A stretch of 12,795 nt of DNA from an uncultured Rhizobiaceae group bacterium (GCA_937923355.1 CALAIO010000143.1:1-12795), one strand, 5' to 3'; counted from the stretch's first letter, positions 1 through 7,666 are shown. Notes: generated by a model from the letters alone, not told the origin. Numbers and translations: made by a program.

Positions 1-435
1 CAAGAAAATGCGCGTATGCCTAATCTTGAGCTTGCAAATCGTGTGGGTCTTTCACCTTCCGCATGTTCAAGGCGAGTTGAAAATCTCGAGAAATCAGGAA
101 CCATAGAGAGTTATCAAGCTGTTATTTCCAACAAGGCCTTGGGACAAAGCATTACTGCTATCGTTCATATCACGTTGGACAGACAATCAGGTGCGGACTA
201 CGAAGAGTTTGAAGTTGCAGTTTCAAATTGCCCTTACATCGTTGCCTGTTTCCTAATGTCAGGTGAACATGATTACGTTATTCGCGTAAATGCAAATGAC
301 ATGGAACATTTTGAATATATTCACAAAAACTGGTTATCAACCTTACCAGGAATATTACGGATTAATTCTAGTTTTGCGATGAGAACTGTTGTAAACCGTG
401 CAAATATTGACGTTACGGTAATGGAAAATCGATGA
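1..435 (+). CDS. Lrp/AsnC family transcriptional regulator (5' partial)
   Basis: DNA-binding regulator of the leucine-responsive/AsnC (feast-famine) family, which senses amino acids or other small molecules. The frame is open to the window edge; the first residues read QENARMPNLELA, so the true start lies upstream and the ATG at 16 is internal. About 144 residues are visible against a usual 150-160, so only roughly the first dozen are missing. The helix-turn-helix is seen in ELANRVGLSPSACSRRVENL followed by EKSGTI, the usual recognition helix and wing. The rest is the alpha/beta RAM (AsnC ligand-binding) domain: an ITAIVHITL strand, a central GEHDYVIRV strand (the conserved G-x-x-D-Y/F motif) and a final helix-strand with LPGILRINSSF. 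Its stop overlaps the next gene's start (ATGA), so the hydrolase is probably co-transcribed and may be a target. The ligand cannot be read from the sequence. Confidence 0.93.
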   Translation, partial: QENARMPNLELANRVGLSPSACSRRVENLEKSGTIESYQAVISNKALGQSITAIVHITLDRQSGADYEEFEVAVSNCPYIVACFLMSGEHDYVIRVNANDMEHFEYIHKNWLSTLPGILRINSSFAMRTVVNRANIDVTVMENR

Positions 436-1445
436 AAAAACTCTTTAAATATACAAGCTTGTTGCTGCTTTTGTGTATCGTTGTTTTTGCCCTTGGCCCC
501 AAACCCGATACAACAGCAAACATTACATTTGAAGCCAATTCCATAGCCGACAGCCTTGATATCTATCTGCAAGAAAGTGAAAGCAAGGTTTCGAATATTG
601 TAGAAGGCGCAGAAAAGGAAATCATTTGGGCTGACCCAACTGCAAAAACACAGACGGATATAGCGCTGATTTACATCCACGGTTTCTCAGCCACCAAACA
701 TGAAACAAGACCTGTAACAGATAATATTGCTGATGTTTTGGGTGCAAATATCTACTACGCTCGCTTAACAGGACATGGCCGTGATGGTGACGCCATGACA
801 GACTCTAGTTTTCAAAACTGGGCAAACGATTATGCAGAAGCCATTACAATTGGTGAAAGACTTGGCAAAAAAATCATCGTTCTTTCAGCTTCAACAGGAA
901 GCACATTGGCAACATGGGGACTGACGAAGCCTGAACTTTCAAAAAATGTTGCTGGCATCGTTATGATCTCTCCAAACTTTGAATTGCACGGTATTTCGAC
1001 ATGGCTTGCAAACATACCCTGGGCTGAAACCATATTGCCTGCAGTTGCAGGCGCGGAACGCTCATGGGAGCCATTGAATGAAGAACATGGCAAGTGGTGG
1101 ACAACCAGCTATCCAAGCAAGGCAATCTTTCCGATGACGTCCATGCTTAAGGTTCTCAAATCGGTCGACAAGTCAAAAATCACGACACCTGCATTTTTCA
1201 TCTATGCACCTGAAGACAAAGTGATCGTTTCGCAAGAGGTAGCAAAAGTTGCTTCTGAGTGGGGTGGACCTACTAAAATTCTTAAAATTGAAGAAACATC
1301 TGATCCCTTCAAGCATGTGATTGCAGGTGATATTCTTAGCCCTGAAAACACAAAACGGGTTACTTACGAAATCATTGCCTGGATGGTTCAAAACAAAGAA
1401 TTAAATCTGCCAGAACTCTTTCGAGGTTCAGGAAATGCCTTTTAA
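432..1445 (+). CDS. Alpha/beta hydrolase, N-terminally anchored or secreted
   Basis: A 337-residue serine hydrolase, probably a carboxylesterase or lipase of the envelope. Residues 1-22 form a short positive end (MKK) and a hydrophobic stretch, either a signal peptide or a single membrane anchor. The fold is recognisable from IYIHGFSATKHE (oxyanion-hole HGF, residues 83-85), the RLTGHGRDG loop (111-119) typical of monoacylglycerol-lipase-like hydrolases, a nucleophile elbow SASTG with Ser154, the acid in APEDKV (Asp262) and the base in FKHVIAGD (His295). The elbow has Ser152 where the standard GxSxG motif has glycine. GGAAA a few bases before the ATG can serve as ribosome binding site. The gene overlaps the Lrp regulator by 4 nt upstream and interlocks stops with the convergent MFS gene downstream. 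The fold and triad are clear; the substrate is unknown. Confidence 0.88.
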   Translation: MKKLFKYTSLLLLLCIVVFALGPKPDTTANITFEANSIADSLDIYLQESESKVSNIVEGAEKEIIWADPTAKTQTDIALIYIHGFSATKHETRPVTDNIADVLGANIYYARLTGHGRDGDAMTDSSFQNWANDYAEAITIGERLGKKIIVLSASTGSTLATWGLTKPELSKNVAGIVMISPNFELHGISTWLANIPWAETILPAVAGAERSWEPLNEEHGKWWTTSYPSKAIFPMTSMLKVLKSVDKSKITTPAFFIYAPEDKVIVSQEVAKVASEWGGPTKILKIEETSDPFKHVIAGDILSPENTKRVTYEIIAWMVQNKELNLPELFRGSGNAF

Positions 1446-2620
1446 GGTTTTGCATCTTTTGCAAAGGCATAAGCTGAAATAGCCACAGCCAACAAAATCG
1501 AATAGAACACAAACAAAGCTTCATATTGAATGACTGGGCTTCCTGTTACTGTATAAGCTTCTACAACAGGACCACTTAACCACTGGAAAATACCAGCGCC
1601 GCCAATGGAACAGAAATTCAACAGCGTAACGCCTCGCCCTGTTAAATGTGCTGGCACGAAAGCCTTTCCGTGTGCCATTTGCACGGCATAACTTGCACCA
1701 AAAAATCCAATCACAACAAATGCAATCATTGCCCAAAACGGATCAGACGGAAAACATGTCGCCATAGCGACACAAGTAGCCAGAACAATCAGGTTGCCAA
1801 CCATCACAACCCATTTACGCGTATTAAAAATGCGATCTAGAGGCCCATAAAAGAGCGTACCAACGGCTAATGCAATCGACATGTACAAGGTAACCCTACC
1901 TATTTGTAAGGTATCATAATCAAACAGATCTTCGTGAAAGGGCCCAATCCATGAGCCACGCAATCCCGCTGACACCATGTATCCACCGAGGATAATAGGA
2001 AAAATAGGCCACAAGGCACGTATTTTGATGAGCTGCAGATAGCCACCGTCCTGGTCTTTCTCCAAAGATATTTTTTCCGGGTCATCCACCAAAAGAAACA
2101 TGCCAGCGCCTATCAGCAAGACAACAAAACCGATTGCAAGCGCACTGTTTCTCCAGCCCCATATTTCAACAGCTGCAGCAAGTGGCTCTGAACTTCCAAT
2201 GTTTCCCAGAGTACCCAAAGCAATAAATATAGACGTAAGGGTTGCGAGTTTCGCAGCATCATAATTTCTAATGAATATATAAAACGGCGCCATCAATGCG
2301 GGAGAACACCCAGCCCCAATCAGCGCAGTTGCAATAATAATAGCAACAGGGCTGGTCGCATAAGCAAAGAGAAACATTCCCCCACCCGCAAAGATTGTGA
2401 AAATATAGCCAGCAGTGCGCCTTGGCCCTATGGTGTCAAGCAATATACCTACAGGAAACTGAAACAGAGCGAATGCCAAAAACCACGCGCCAGAAGCGTA
2501 AGCAAAGTCTGTTGCAGTCATGCCGAGATCAGCTGCAAGAACAGGCGTTAATACCGCTAGAAATGCTCGGGAAAACTGACTAAATACATAAGCCAGACAC
2601 ATCACAAATATTCCGCGCAT
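1442..2620 (-). CDS. MFS transporter
   Basis: A 392-residue major facilitator superfamily permease of the inner membrane, close to the family's usual 390-420 residues, with about 12 hydrophobic helices in two six-helix halves. The signature loop between helices 2 and 3 is visible as GILLDTIGPRRTA (residues 58-70), matching motif A (GxLaDrxGrr) with Thr-Ile between Asp and Gly. A short charged central loop (DDPEKISLEKDQD) separates the halves. The start is supported by GAGG about 8 nt upstream in the minus-strand sequence. It is transcribed divergently from the dioxygenase-nitroreductase operon, and the intergenic region carries one strong palindrome, so it may be co-regulated and export, or import, a related aromatic compound. 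The substrate cannot be told from the sequence, and an unrelated role is quite possible. Its stop interlocks with that of the hydrolase. Confidence 0.92.
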   Translation of the reverse strand: MRGIFVMCLAYVFSQFSRAFLAVLTPVLAADLGMTATDFAYASGAWFLAFALFQFPVGILLDTIGPRRTAGYIFTIFAGGGMFLFAYATSPVAIIIATALIGAGCSPALMAPFYIFIRNYDAAKLATLTSIFIALGTLGNIGSSEPLAAAVEIWGWRNSALAIGFVVLLIGAGMFLLVDDPEKISLEKDQDGGYLQLIKIRALWPIFPIILGGYMVSAGLRGSWIGPFHEDLFDYDTLQIGRVTLYMSIALAVGTLFYGPLDRIFNTRKWVVMVGNLIVLATCVAMATCFPSDPFWAMIAFVVIGFFGASYAVQMAHGKAFVPAHLTGRGVTLLNFCSIGGAGIFQWLSGPVVEAYTVTGSPVIQYEALFVFYSILLAVAISAYAFAKDAKP

Positions 2621-2715
2621 TTAAATTCCTCAAGTTAGGTATATCACCCCTACGCGGCTTGAAAATCAAACACAAGAAAAATGGTGAACACAGCGTCACT
2701 CTTCATGGGCTTTTC
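2621..2715. other. Leader of the MFS gene, no gene seen
   Basis: This 95-nt stretch between the MFS start and the operator palindrome is AT-rich on both sides of a short GC-richer patch. On the minus strand it contains the MFS ribosome site (TTGAGGAATTTAA before ATG). I could not find a convincing -35/-10 pair for either direction, and no small reading frame with a plausible start and ribosome site. Confidence 0.5.
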
Positions 2716-2746
2716 TTTCTTGAAACATTGCATATGTTTCAAGAAA
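2716..2746. promoter_or_regulatory. Perfect 13-bp inverted repeat, probable operator
   Basis: TTTCTTGAAACAT (2716-2728) is repeated exactly in reverse complement as ATGTTTCAAGAAA (2734-2746) around the 5-nt centre TGCAT. The site ends 19 nt before the dioxygenase ATG and lies about 95 nt upstream of the divergent MFS start. The two-fold symmetry and position suggest a dimeric repressor site (MarR, TetR or similar). A -10-like GATAAT follows at 2748-2753, so a bound protein would cover the promoter of the dioxygenase operon. No regulator gene adjoins it. A terminator role is unlikely: the stem is AT-rich, no T-tract follows, and genes diverge from it. Confidence 0.6.
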
Positions 2747-2765
2747 AGATAATCAGAGTAAATTC

Positions 2766-3698
2766 ATGCTTAAACAAATCAAAGGCCTGCATCACGTCAC
2801 CTCCATGGCAAGTGATGCCAATATAAACAATCAATTCTTTACGAAAGTGCTGGGACTGCGCCGCATCAAGAAAACAGTGAATTTCGATGCCCCTGACGTC
2901 TATCATCTTTACTATGGCGATGAGACCGGCACGCCAGGTTCTGTCATGACCTATTTCCCATTCGCCAATATAGCTAAAGGTAAAGCGGGAACGGGAGAAG
3001 TTGGCACAACGGTCTTTTCAGTGCCTCAAGGCTCTTTACTATTCTGGCAAAATAGATTTGCAGACATGAATGTACCAACTGGAGAAATAAGAGAACAATT
3101 TGGTGAAAAACGTCTCTCATTTTCAGGCCCTGATGGCGATAGCTTTGCTTTGGTTGAGGTGTCTAATGACAAAAGAACGCAGTGGCTCACCGAAGGCTTA
3201 AGCGATCAGGTAGCCATACACGGATTTCACTCCACTTCCATGAGGTTGCAGGATGATGGTTCCATGCGTGAACTTTTGAAGTTCATGAATTATGACGTCG
3301 TGGATGAAAAAGATGGGATATTAAGGTTGGCGATAAATGATGGTAACGAGGCTAACACAATTGATCTGGAAACATTACCAACAGCAAATCGAGCACAACA
3401 AGGTGCGGGCTCAGTACACCACGTAGCATTTGCAGTAGAAAACTGGGAAGCGCAACTGACAGTTAGAAAGGCGTTGCTGGACACTGGCTATCAGGTAACA
3501 CCTATCATTGATCGAGATTACTTTTGGGCCATTTACTTTAGAACGCCTGATGGCATTTTATTTGAAATTGCAACCAATGAACCAGGTTTCGAGAGAGACG
3601 AAGACAAAGCAAACCTGGGAGAAGCGCTTAAGCTGCCTGCGCAGCATGAACATTTAAGAGAAACGCTCTATCAGCATTTGCAGCCTATTAAAGACTAG
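2766..3698 (+). CDS. Ring-cleaving dioxygenase, VOC superfamily (MhqO-like)
   Basis: A cytosolic metal-dependent extradiol-type dioxygenase of 310 residues, within the range of the MhqO/MhqA-type ring-cleaving family, which acts on hydroquinones and catechols. It has two vicinal-oxygen-chelate modules. The N-terminal one starts GLHHVTSMA (His9/His10) and runs through SFSGPDGDSFALVEV. The C-terminal one starts VHHVAFAV (His218/His219) and ends PDGILFEIAT (Glu267), giving the His-His-Glu set expected to hold Fe(II) or Mn(II). NEPGFERDED after the glutamate is also typical of this family. It is first in a two-gene operon with the nitroreductase 14 nt downstream and has an inverted-repeat operator just upstream. 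The family assignment is strong; the true substrate (hydroquinone, catechol or another electrophile adduct) is inferred. Confidence 0.92.
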   Translation: MLKQIKGLHHVTSMASDANINNQFFTKVLGLRRIKKTVNFDAPDVYHLYYGDETGTPGSVMTYFPFANIAKGKAGTGEVGTTVFSVPQGSLLFWQNRFADMNVPTGEIREQFGEKRLSFSGPDGDSFALVEVSNDKRTQWLTEGLSDQVAIHGFHSTSMRLQDDGSMRELLKFMNYDVVDEKDGILRLAINDGNEANTIDLETLPTANRAQQGAGSVHHVAFAVENWEAQLTVRKALLDTGYQVTPIIDRDYFWAIYFRTPDGILFEIATNEPGFERDEDKANLGEALKLPAQHEHLRETLYQHLQPIKD

Positions 3699-3712
3699 GC
3701 TAGTTTCCTCAA

Positions 3713-4384
3713 ATGAAAGTTTCCCAAGCCATCAATCAGCGCATGTCAGTGCGTGCATTCACAGATAAGCCTGTACCCGTTGAGACAGTCAAAAATGTTT
3801 TGGAGAAAGCATCCCGCTCGCCATCAGGGAGCAATCTACAACCATGGCGTATGGTAATCTTCACTCCTGAAAAACTGGCAGATTTAAACGCCCTTATGGA
3901 AAAACGCTTAGCAGGTGTTGCAAATCCTGATGGTGATGCTCAGGAATACAATATTCATCCTGAGAACCTCAAAGAGCCCTACCGCACTTCGCGTTATGAA
4001 GTCGGTGAAGACATGTATGCACTATTGGGAATAAGTCGCGATGAAAAACCAAAAAGGCGCGAATGGTTTGCAAACAACTTTCGCTTCTTTGGCGCACCTG
4101 CGGCAGCATTTTGTTTTGTGGATAGAACCATGGGGCCACCCCAATGGTCAGATCTCGGCATGTACTTACAATCCGTAATGCTCTTGTTTCAGGAAGAAGG
4201 AATAGACACCTGCCCACAAGAATGCTGGGCCATGTATCCCAAAACAATTCATCAATTCTGCGAAATGGATGATGACCTAATGCTATTTTGCGGCATGGCG
4301 ATCGGCTATAAGGATGAAACTCATCCCGTAAACAAACTCAGAACGAAACGTCTTGAGAGTAATGAATGGCTAAAGATTCTTTAG
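3713..4384 (+). CDS. Nitroreductase family protein (FMN-dependent, MhqN/PnbA-like)
   Basis: A 223-residue flavoenzyme that probably uses FMN and NAD(P)H to reduce nitro compounds or quinones by two electrons in the cytosol. The FMN-phosphate-binding start RMSVRAF (Arg10, Ser12, Arg14) and the SPSGSNLQPW segment (36-45) are diagnostic. The C-terminal GMAIGYKDETHPVN (194-207) is the second flavin-contacting region, and the fold's dimerisation helices lie between. It follows the dioxygenase by 14 nt and surely shares its transcript. This pairing mirrors MhqN and MhqO of B. subtilis, where the two act on quinone-like electrophiles; here that role is inferred from family and context. Its stop interlocks (TTAG) with that of the convergent DUF1330 gene, leaving no room for a separate terminator. 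Confidence 0.92.
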   Translation: MKVSQAINQRMSVRAFTDKPVPVETVKNVLEKASRSPSGSNLQPWRMVIFTPEKLADLNALMEKRLAGVANPDGDAQEYNIHPENLKEPYRTSRYEVGEDMYALLGISRDEKPKRREWFANNFRFFGAPAAAFCFVDRTMGPPQWSDLGMYLQSVMLLFQEEGIDTCPQECWAMYPKTIHQFCEMDDDLMLFCGMAIGYKDETHPVNKLRTKRLESNEWLKIL

Positions 4385-4797
4385 CCGAATGTATTAGCTG
4401 TTTCATTGGGCGAGAGACGAAGGAGTCTTGAGGTTTTCACGGCTGCATTTCTATGCTTCACCGCCAACTGATATTCTTCATCCTTGACCATTTCGATAAA
4501 AGCATCGGAGTTTGGATATTCCGCAATAAATGCAATATCCCAATTCTCCTCTTGAGGTCCAATTAGAGTAAGATCAAACTTACCAGACCAAACAATACGC
4601 CCACCTACCCTCTGAAAAACAGGGCCACTTCTACGTCCATACGCAGCATAAGCTTCTTTGCCAGATACGAGCGCACCATCTTCATATGTGGCGGTCTCAT
4701 TGAGCTTAATTAGGTTTAGCATGTGAATTGGACTATCGGACTTTTGCTCAGCAAAAGCCTTAAAAACTTCACGCTCGGGATTTACATAATCAGACAT
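4381..4797 (-). CDS. DUF1330 domain-containing protein
   Basis: A 138-residue cytosolic protein of the DUF1330 family, which has a dimeric alpha/beta (ferredoxin-like) barrel fold and no firmly known function. Recognisable family features in order are PIHMLNLIKL (23-32), a tyrosine-rich ALVSGKEAYAAYGRRSGP segment (42-59), VGGRIVWSGK (64-73), the LIGPQEENWDIAFIAEYPN core (78-96), and AVKHRNAAVKTSRLLRL near the end (112-128). It is third in a minus-strand operon: only 3 nt separate its ATG from the stop of the secreted-protein gene, and no signal peptide is present. Linkage to an exporter and a secreted protein does not by itself define its role. A small-molecule-binding or monooxygenase-like activity is possible but not shown. 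Confidence 0.88.
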   Translation of the reverse strand: MSDYVNPEREVFKAFAEQKSDSPIHMLNLIKLNETATYEDGALVSGKEAYAAYGRRSGPVFQRVGGRIVWSGKFDLTLIGPQEENWDIAFIAEYPNSDAFIEMVKDEEYQLAVKHRNAAVKTSRLLRLSPNETANTFG

Positions 4798-4800
4798 GGC

Positions 4801-5349
4801 CTAATTTCCAGATGGTGAAAATTCCACAAAGCCAGTATCTTTATATCCGCCAGCCGCATTATCAAACTTTTGGAAGGTTGAATTAAAACCACCCTCAGGA
4901 TTACTGACAACAATTTGGCGCATACGGCTAAGATTGCCCGTATCCTTGTTTACAAAGGAGGTGGAAATTATAAGCTTGCCGTCATTATAATCACTGGTTT
5001 CCTGAGTAATTTCTGAATTCTTGAAAGGCGACAAAAATGAACCTACAACCTTACCATTGACCATGGAAAGCTTGCCGTCGACCTTGGCTTTCCCTTGTGT
5101 GGTTGCACATACACCAACAATACTAAGAATTTTTTCCTCAGAATTAAAAGCATTATCCAGTTTGCAACTTACACGTTCCTGACTTTTGCTGATTTCGATT
5201 ACCGCTTCACCACGGCCACGAAATTCGCCATTCAATCCTTCAAGAAATTTTTCAGGAGAATCAGCTGCAAAAGAAGTGCTGCTACTCAATGCAAGTGAAG
5301 CAAGCAGTGTAAAAGGTATTATATTCTTCAATGTAAAACTCTCATTCAT
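4801..5349 (-). CDS. Secreted beta-rich protein of unknown function
   Basis: I take the ATG at 5349, giving 182 residues; an in-frame ATG 24 nt upstream (5373) would bury the signal peptide behind extra residues. The chosen start overlaps the exporter's stop by 8 nt (ATGAATGA). Residues 1-29 are a classical signal peptide with a cut expected after SFA-A. The mature part alternates polar and hydrophobic residues in short strands with glycine turns (GLNGEFRGRGEAVIEI, KVDGKLSMVNGKVVGSF), suggesting a calycin-like beta-barrel. Two cysteines (62 and 81), in SCKL and GVCATT, may form a disulfide. The Cys spacing recalls an unnamed family of small secreted rhizobial proteins with an R-C-x-A...L-x-C-A pattern; that is from memory. 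Its place directly after an RND/MMPL exporter suggests a periplasmic partner, as LolA-like proteins are for other MMPL pumps. No function is established. Confidence 0.8.
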   Translation of the reverse strand: MNESFTLKNIIPFTLLASLALSSSTSFAADSPEKFLEGLNGEFRGRGEAVIEISKSQERVSCKLDNAFNSEEKILSIVGVCATTQGKAKVDGKLSMVNGKVVGSFLSPFKNSEITQETSDYNDGKLIISTSFVNKDTGNLSRMRQIVVSNPEGGFNSTFQKFDNAAGGYKDTGFVEFSPSGN

Positions 5350-7618
5350 TTGAATTCTTTGGACTAAAGACACGACTAAGTGTCAGAATATTGGCAGGTA
5401 AAATCGACAGGTTCGTAAATAGTGCTATCACCAAAATTGCGATGATCAGCGTACCAATAATGGAAAGAATTGGTAATGAGCTGGTCAATATCACAGCAGT
5501 AGAAGCACATATAATCATTGTACTAGCTCCCAAAGCTGGTGCTACTTCTAGGATAGCATCCCTTAACGCAGTCTGAACGTCCTTTCCCTTGGTTTTTTCA
5601 CTATTAAATACATTGATAACATGCACTGCATTATCAATAGCGATACCAAAAGCAAGCGTAAGCGCTACAACTTCTGTCACATTAATATTACCGCCTCGCA
5701 TAAAAATAATAAGCTCGGTCAAAAGAATCGGGAATAAATTGGGCACAGCCGCTACAGCTGCAAAGAAGAATGATCGCGTTGCAATTCCGATTAAAACAAT
5801 ACCCAATAACACAGCAACCAAAAGGCTTGTTCTTAGGTCATTGATGATAAGTGTAAATTCTGTTGACAGCAAAACAGGGAACCCTGTTACAATGATATTG
5901 TCCGCATATGGCAATCTTTCCAGCGATTGTTTGATTTGTTTTACCAAGACACCAGTTTCAGTAATCGATTGACTGGAAGGCGTTCTAAGCGAAACAAGCA
6001 TCCTTGAACCGTCTTTGGAAATATAACCTTGCTTCGTGGATTCAGGTGCAGTTGCAAGCTGCGAAGCTATTTTTTCTACAGTATTTTCATCAAATTCTTT
6101 CCACAAGGAATGAAGCGAAAATACTTTTGAAGACTTAAAATCTTCACCCAATAAATCCGTAACTTCTCCAAGCCTTGCCCTATTGGCTGGCGATGTCATT
6201 GCTCCCTCTTCAACAACAGGTACCGAGAAGAAAATCAGCGACCGCCCGCCAAACACATCATTGGAAATTTGTTCGGCTTTTAGCGATTGTGAGTCTGATG
6301 GTAGATAGTCCGTAATTCGATAATCAGGTTTTAGAGCCGCATGCACATAAAATAGAGCCACAACACTTGCCAAAGCAGCAACGCTTATCAAAACTGGCTT
6401 ACTCTCATAAATCTTCAACGATAGCGCACCAAAGGAAAAGCCACCTTCTTTTTGCTTGTGCTTCTTGATTAAGCCAACCTTCATCAGCCAGATGCCCAAC
6501 AGTGGAACACCAACAATCACCGCAAGAAAAGCAAAAATCACGAGTATCACACCTACCCAGGCAAATTCGACCAAAGCTTCGCTGGGTGACAGAGCAAAAG
6601 AAGATATGGCAAATGCTGTAGTAAGCGAGGTCAAAGCAGAAGCAGGTCCAATCTTTAAAACTGCCTCCTTCAAATTTACTCTAAGGTCAACATTAGCAGC
6701 ATCTGAAGATGAATTGAGCTTGTCCCAACGATGATAAAGCACAATCCCGTCAGCATAAGCCAAGACAAGTGCAAGTGTTGGCAAGATGGTTGTCAGATAG
6801 GTAATTGGTATTCCAATCAAACCAAACATACCGATTGACCAGACAGCCGTCAAAATCGGCGGAACTGCACAGATAAAGGCTGCTATAAAAGAGCGGAAAA
6901 ATAGCATCGCAATAAGTGCGCCAAATGCCAGTCCAAACAGCGTCAGCTTTACCTGGTCATTAATCAAGGCTTCAAGGATAGTAATGCCGATTGGCGTTAA
7001 ACCAGAATAATAAATCTCAAAGTCATCGGGAGCGCTTGCCTCTACTGATTTCTTCAAGTTTTCAAAGGCAGCAAAAGCCTCGGCGTCATTTCCGGCATTG
7101 ATACCCAAATCAAGCGCAACTAAAAGCAATACACTTTGCTTGTCATCAGAAATAAGACTGGAGGCTTGCGGATAATCACTTACAAGACGCTTTAATAATG
7201 CTTGAGCCTCAGCATCGTCTTTAATTTGATTTGGAAAGAATTGTCTTAATTCACCAGTTGCTGGATCCGGATCAGGAATGGAAAACAAGGATATAGCGCT
7301 CGAAATACCGTCCGTAATCGCTAATTCAAGCTGCATAAAACGTAAGTCTTCCAAACCCGATGCAGTGCTTAGGCGTGGTGAATTGATGATAATAGCAACA
7401 TCACGCGAGAAATCTCTGAAATCACGTTTCTGCCGGTCAAAGTTTTTGAAATTATCTGATTGTTTGGGAACGACCGATGTTACATTACCGTTAAATTTTA
7501 CAGATGGAATAAAAGATGCCGCAATTGCGGTCACAACCACAATTACTATAGAAAAAATCAAGGGATGTCTTATCGCAGCAACGCCGATGCGTTCCAGCCC
7601 AAAGCCCAAACCTTTCAT
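5342..7618 (-). CDS. RND/MMPL family transporter
   Basis: A 758-residue inner-membrane exporter of the RND superfamily, in the smaller MMPL/HpnN-like class, thought to move lipids or hydrophobic molecules by proton motive force. Two similar halves are visible, each one helix, a large periplasmic loop (about 40-220 and 430-590) and five clustered helices (about 225-380 and 595-745). Half-repeat signatures are GLTPIGITILEALINDQVKL with FFRSF, and GFPVLLSTEFTLIINDLRTS with ATRSF. The intramembrane acidic residues that would carry protons are Asp290 (LAYADGIVLYH) and Asp662 (FGIAIDNAVHV). The start has GAGGGG about 8 nt upstream. It leads a minus-strand operon with the secreted protein and the DUF1330 protein. 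It is shorter than the ~1000-residue drug pumps, and no membrane-fusion or TolC gene is near, so classical multidrug efflux is unlikely. The cargo is unknown. Confidence 0.9.
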   Translation of the reverse strand: MKGLGFGLERIGVAAIRHPLIFSIVIVVVTAIAASFIPSVKFNGNVTSVVPKQSDNFKNFDRQKRDFRDFSRDVAIIINSPRLSTASGLEDLRFMQLELAITDGISSAISLFSIPDPDPATGELRQFFPNQIKDDAEAQALLKRLVSDYPQASSLISDDKQSVLLLVALDLGINAGNDAEAFAAFENLKKSVEASAPDDFEIYYSGLTPIGITILEALINDQVKLTLFGLAFGALIAMLFFRSFIAAFICAVPPILTAVWSIGMFGLIGIPITYLTTILPTLALVLAYADGIVLYHRWDKLNSSSDAANVDLRVNLKEAVLKIGPASALTSLTTAFAISSFALSPSEALVEFAWVGVILVIFAFLAVIVGVPLLGIWLMKVGLIKKHKQKEGGFSFGALSLKIYESKPVLISVAALASVVALFYVHAALKPDYRITDYLPSDSQSLKAEQISNDVFGGRSLIFFSVPVVEEGAMTSPANRARLGEVTDLLGEDFKSSKVFSLHSLWKEFDENTVEKIASQLATAPESTKQGYISKDGSRMLVSLRTPSSQSITETGVLVKQIKQSLERLPYADNIIVTGFPVLLSTEFTLIINDLRTSLLVAVLLGIVLIGIATRSFFFAAVAAVPNLFPILLTELIIFMRGGNINVTEVVALTLAFGIAIDNAVHVINVFNSEKTKGKDVQTALRDAILEVAPALGASTMIICASTAVILTSSLPILSIIGTLIIAILVIALFTNLSILPANILTLSRVFSPKNSNE

Positions 7619-7666
7619 ATGATTGCCCCTCTTACTTTTACGTTACATAACGGACAACGGAATAAA

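Noticed and set aside
16..18. ATG at 16 as the real start of the Lrp/AsnC gene
   Set aside because: The frame stays open upstream to base 1 and the preceding residues QENAR fit the first helix of the family; starting at 16 would cut the DNA-binding domain.
2716..2746. The inverted repeat as a transcription terminator
   Set aside because: The stem is AT-rich, there is no T-tract after it, and both neighbouring genes point away from it, so nothing would end there.
5589..5972. Long plus-strand open frame (127 codons) inside the exporter gene
   Set aside because: It lies antisense to the transmembrane region of the RND/MMPL protein, has no ribosome site or family resemblance, and its composition is what the complement of a hydrophobic coding region gives.
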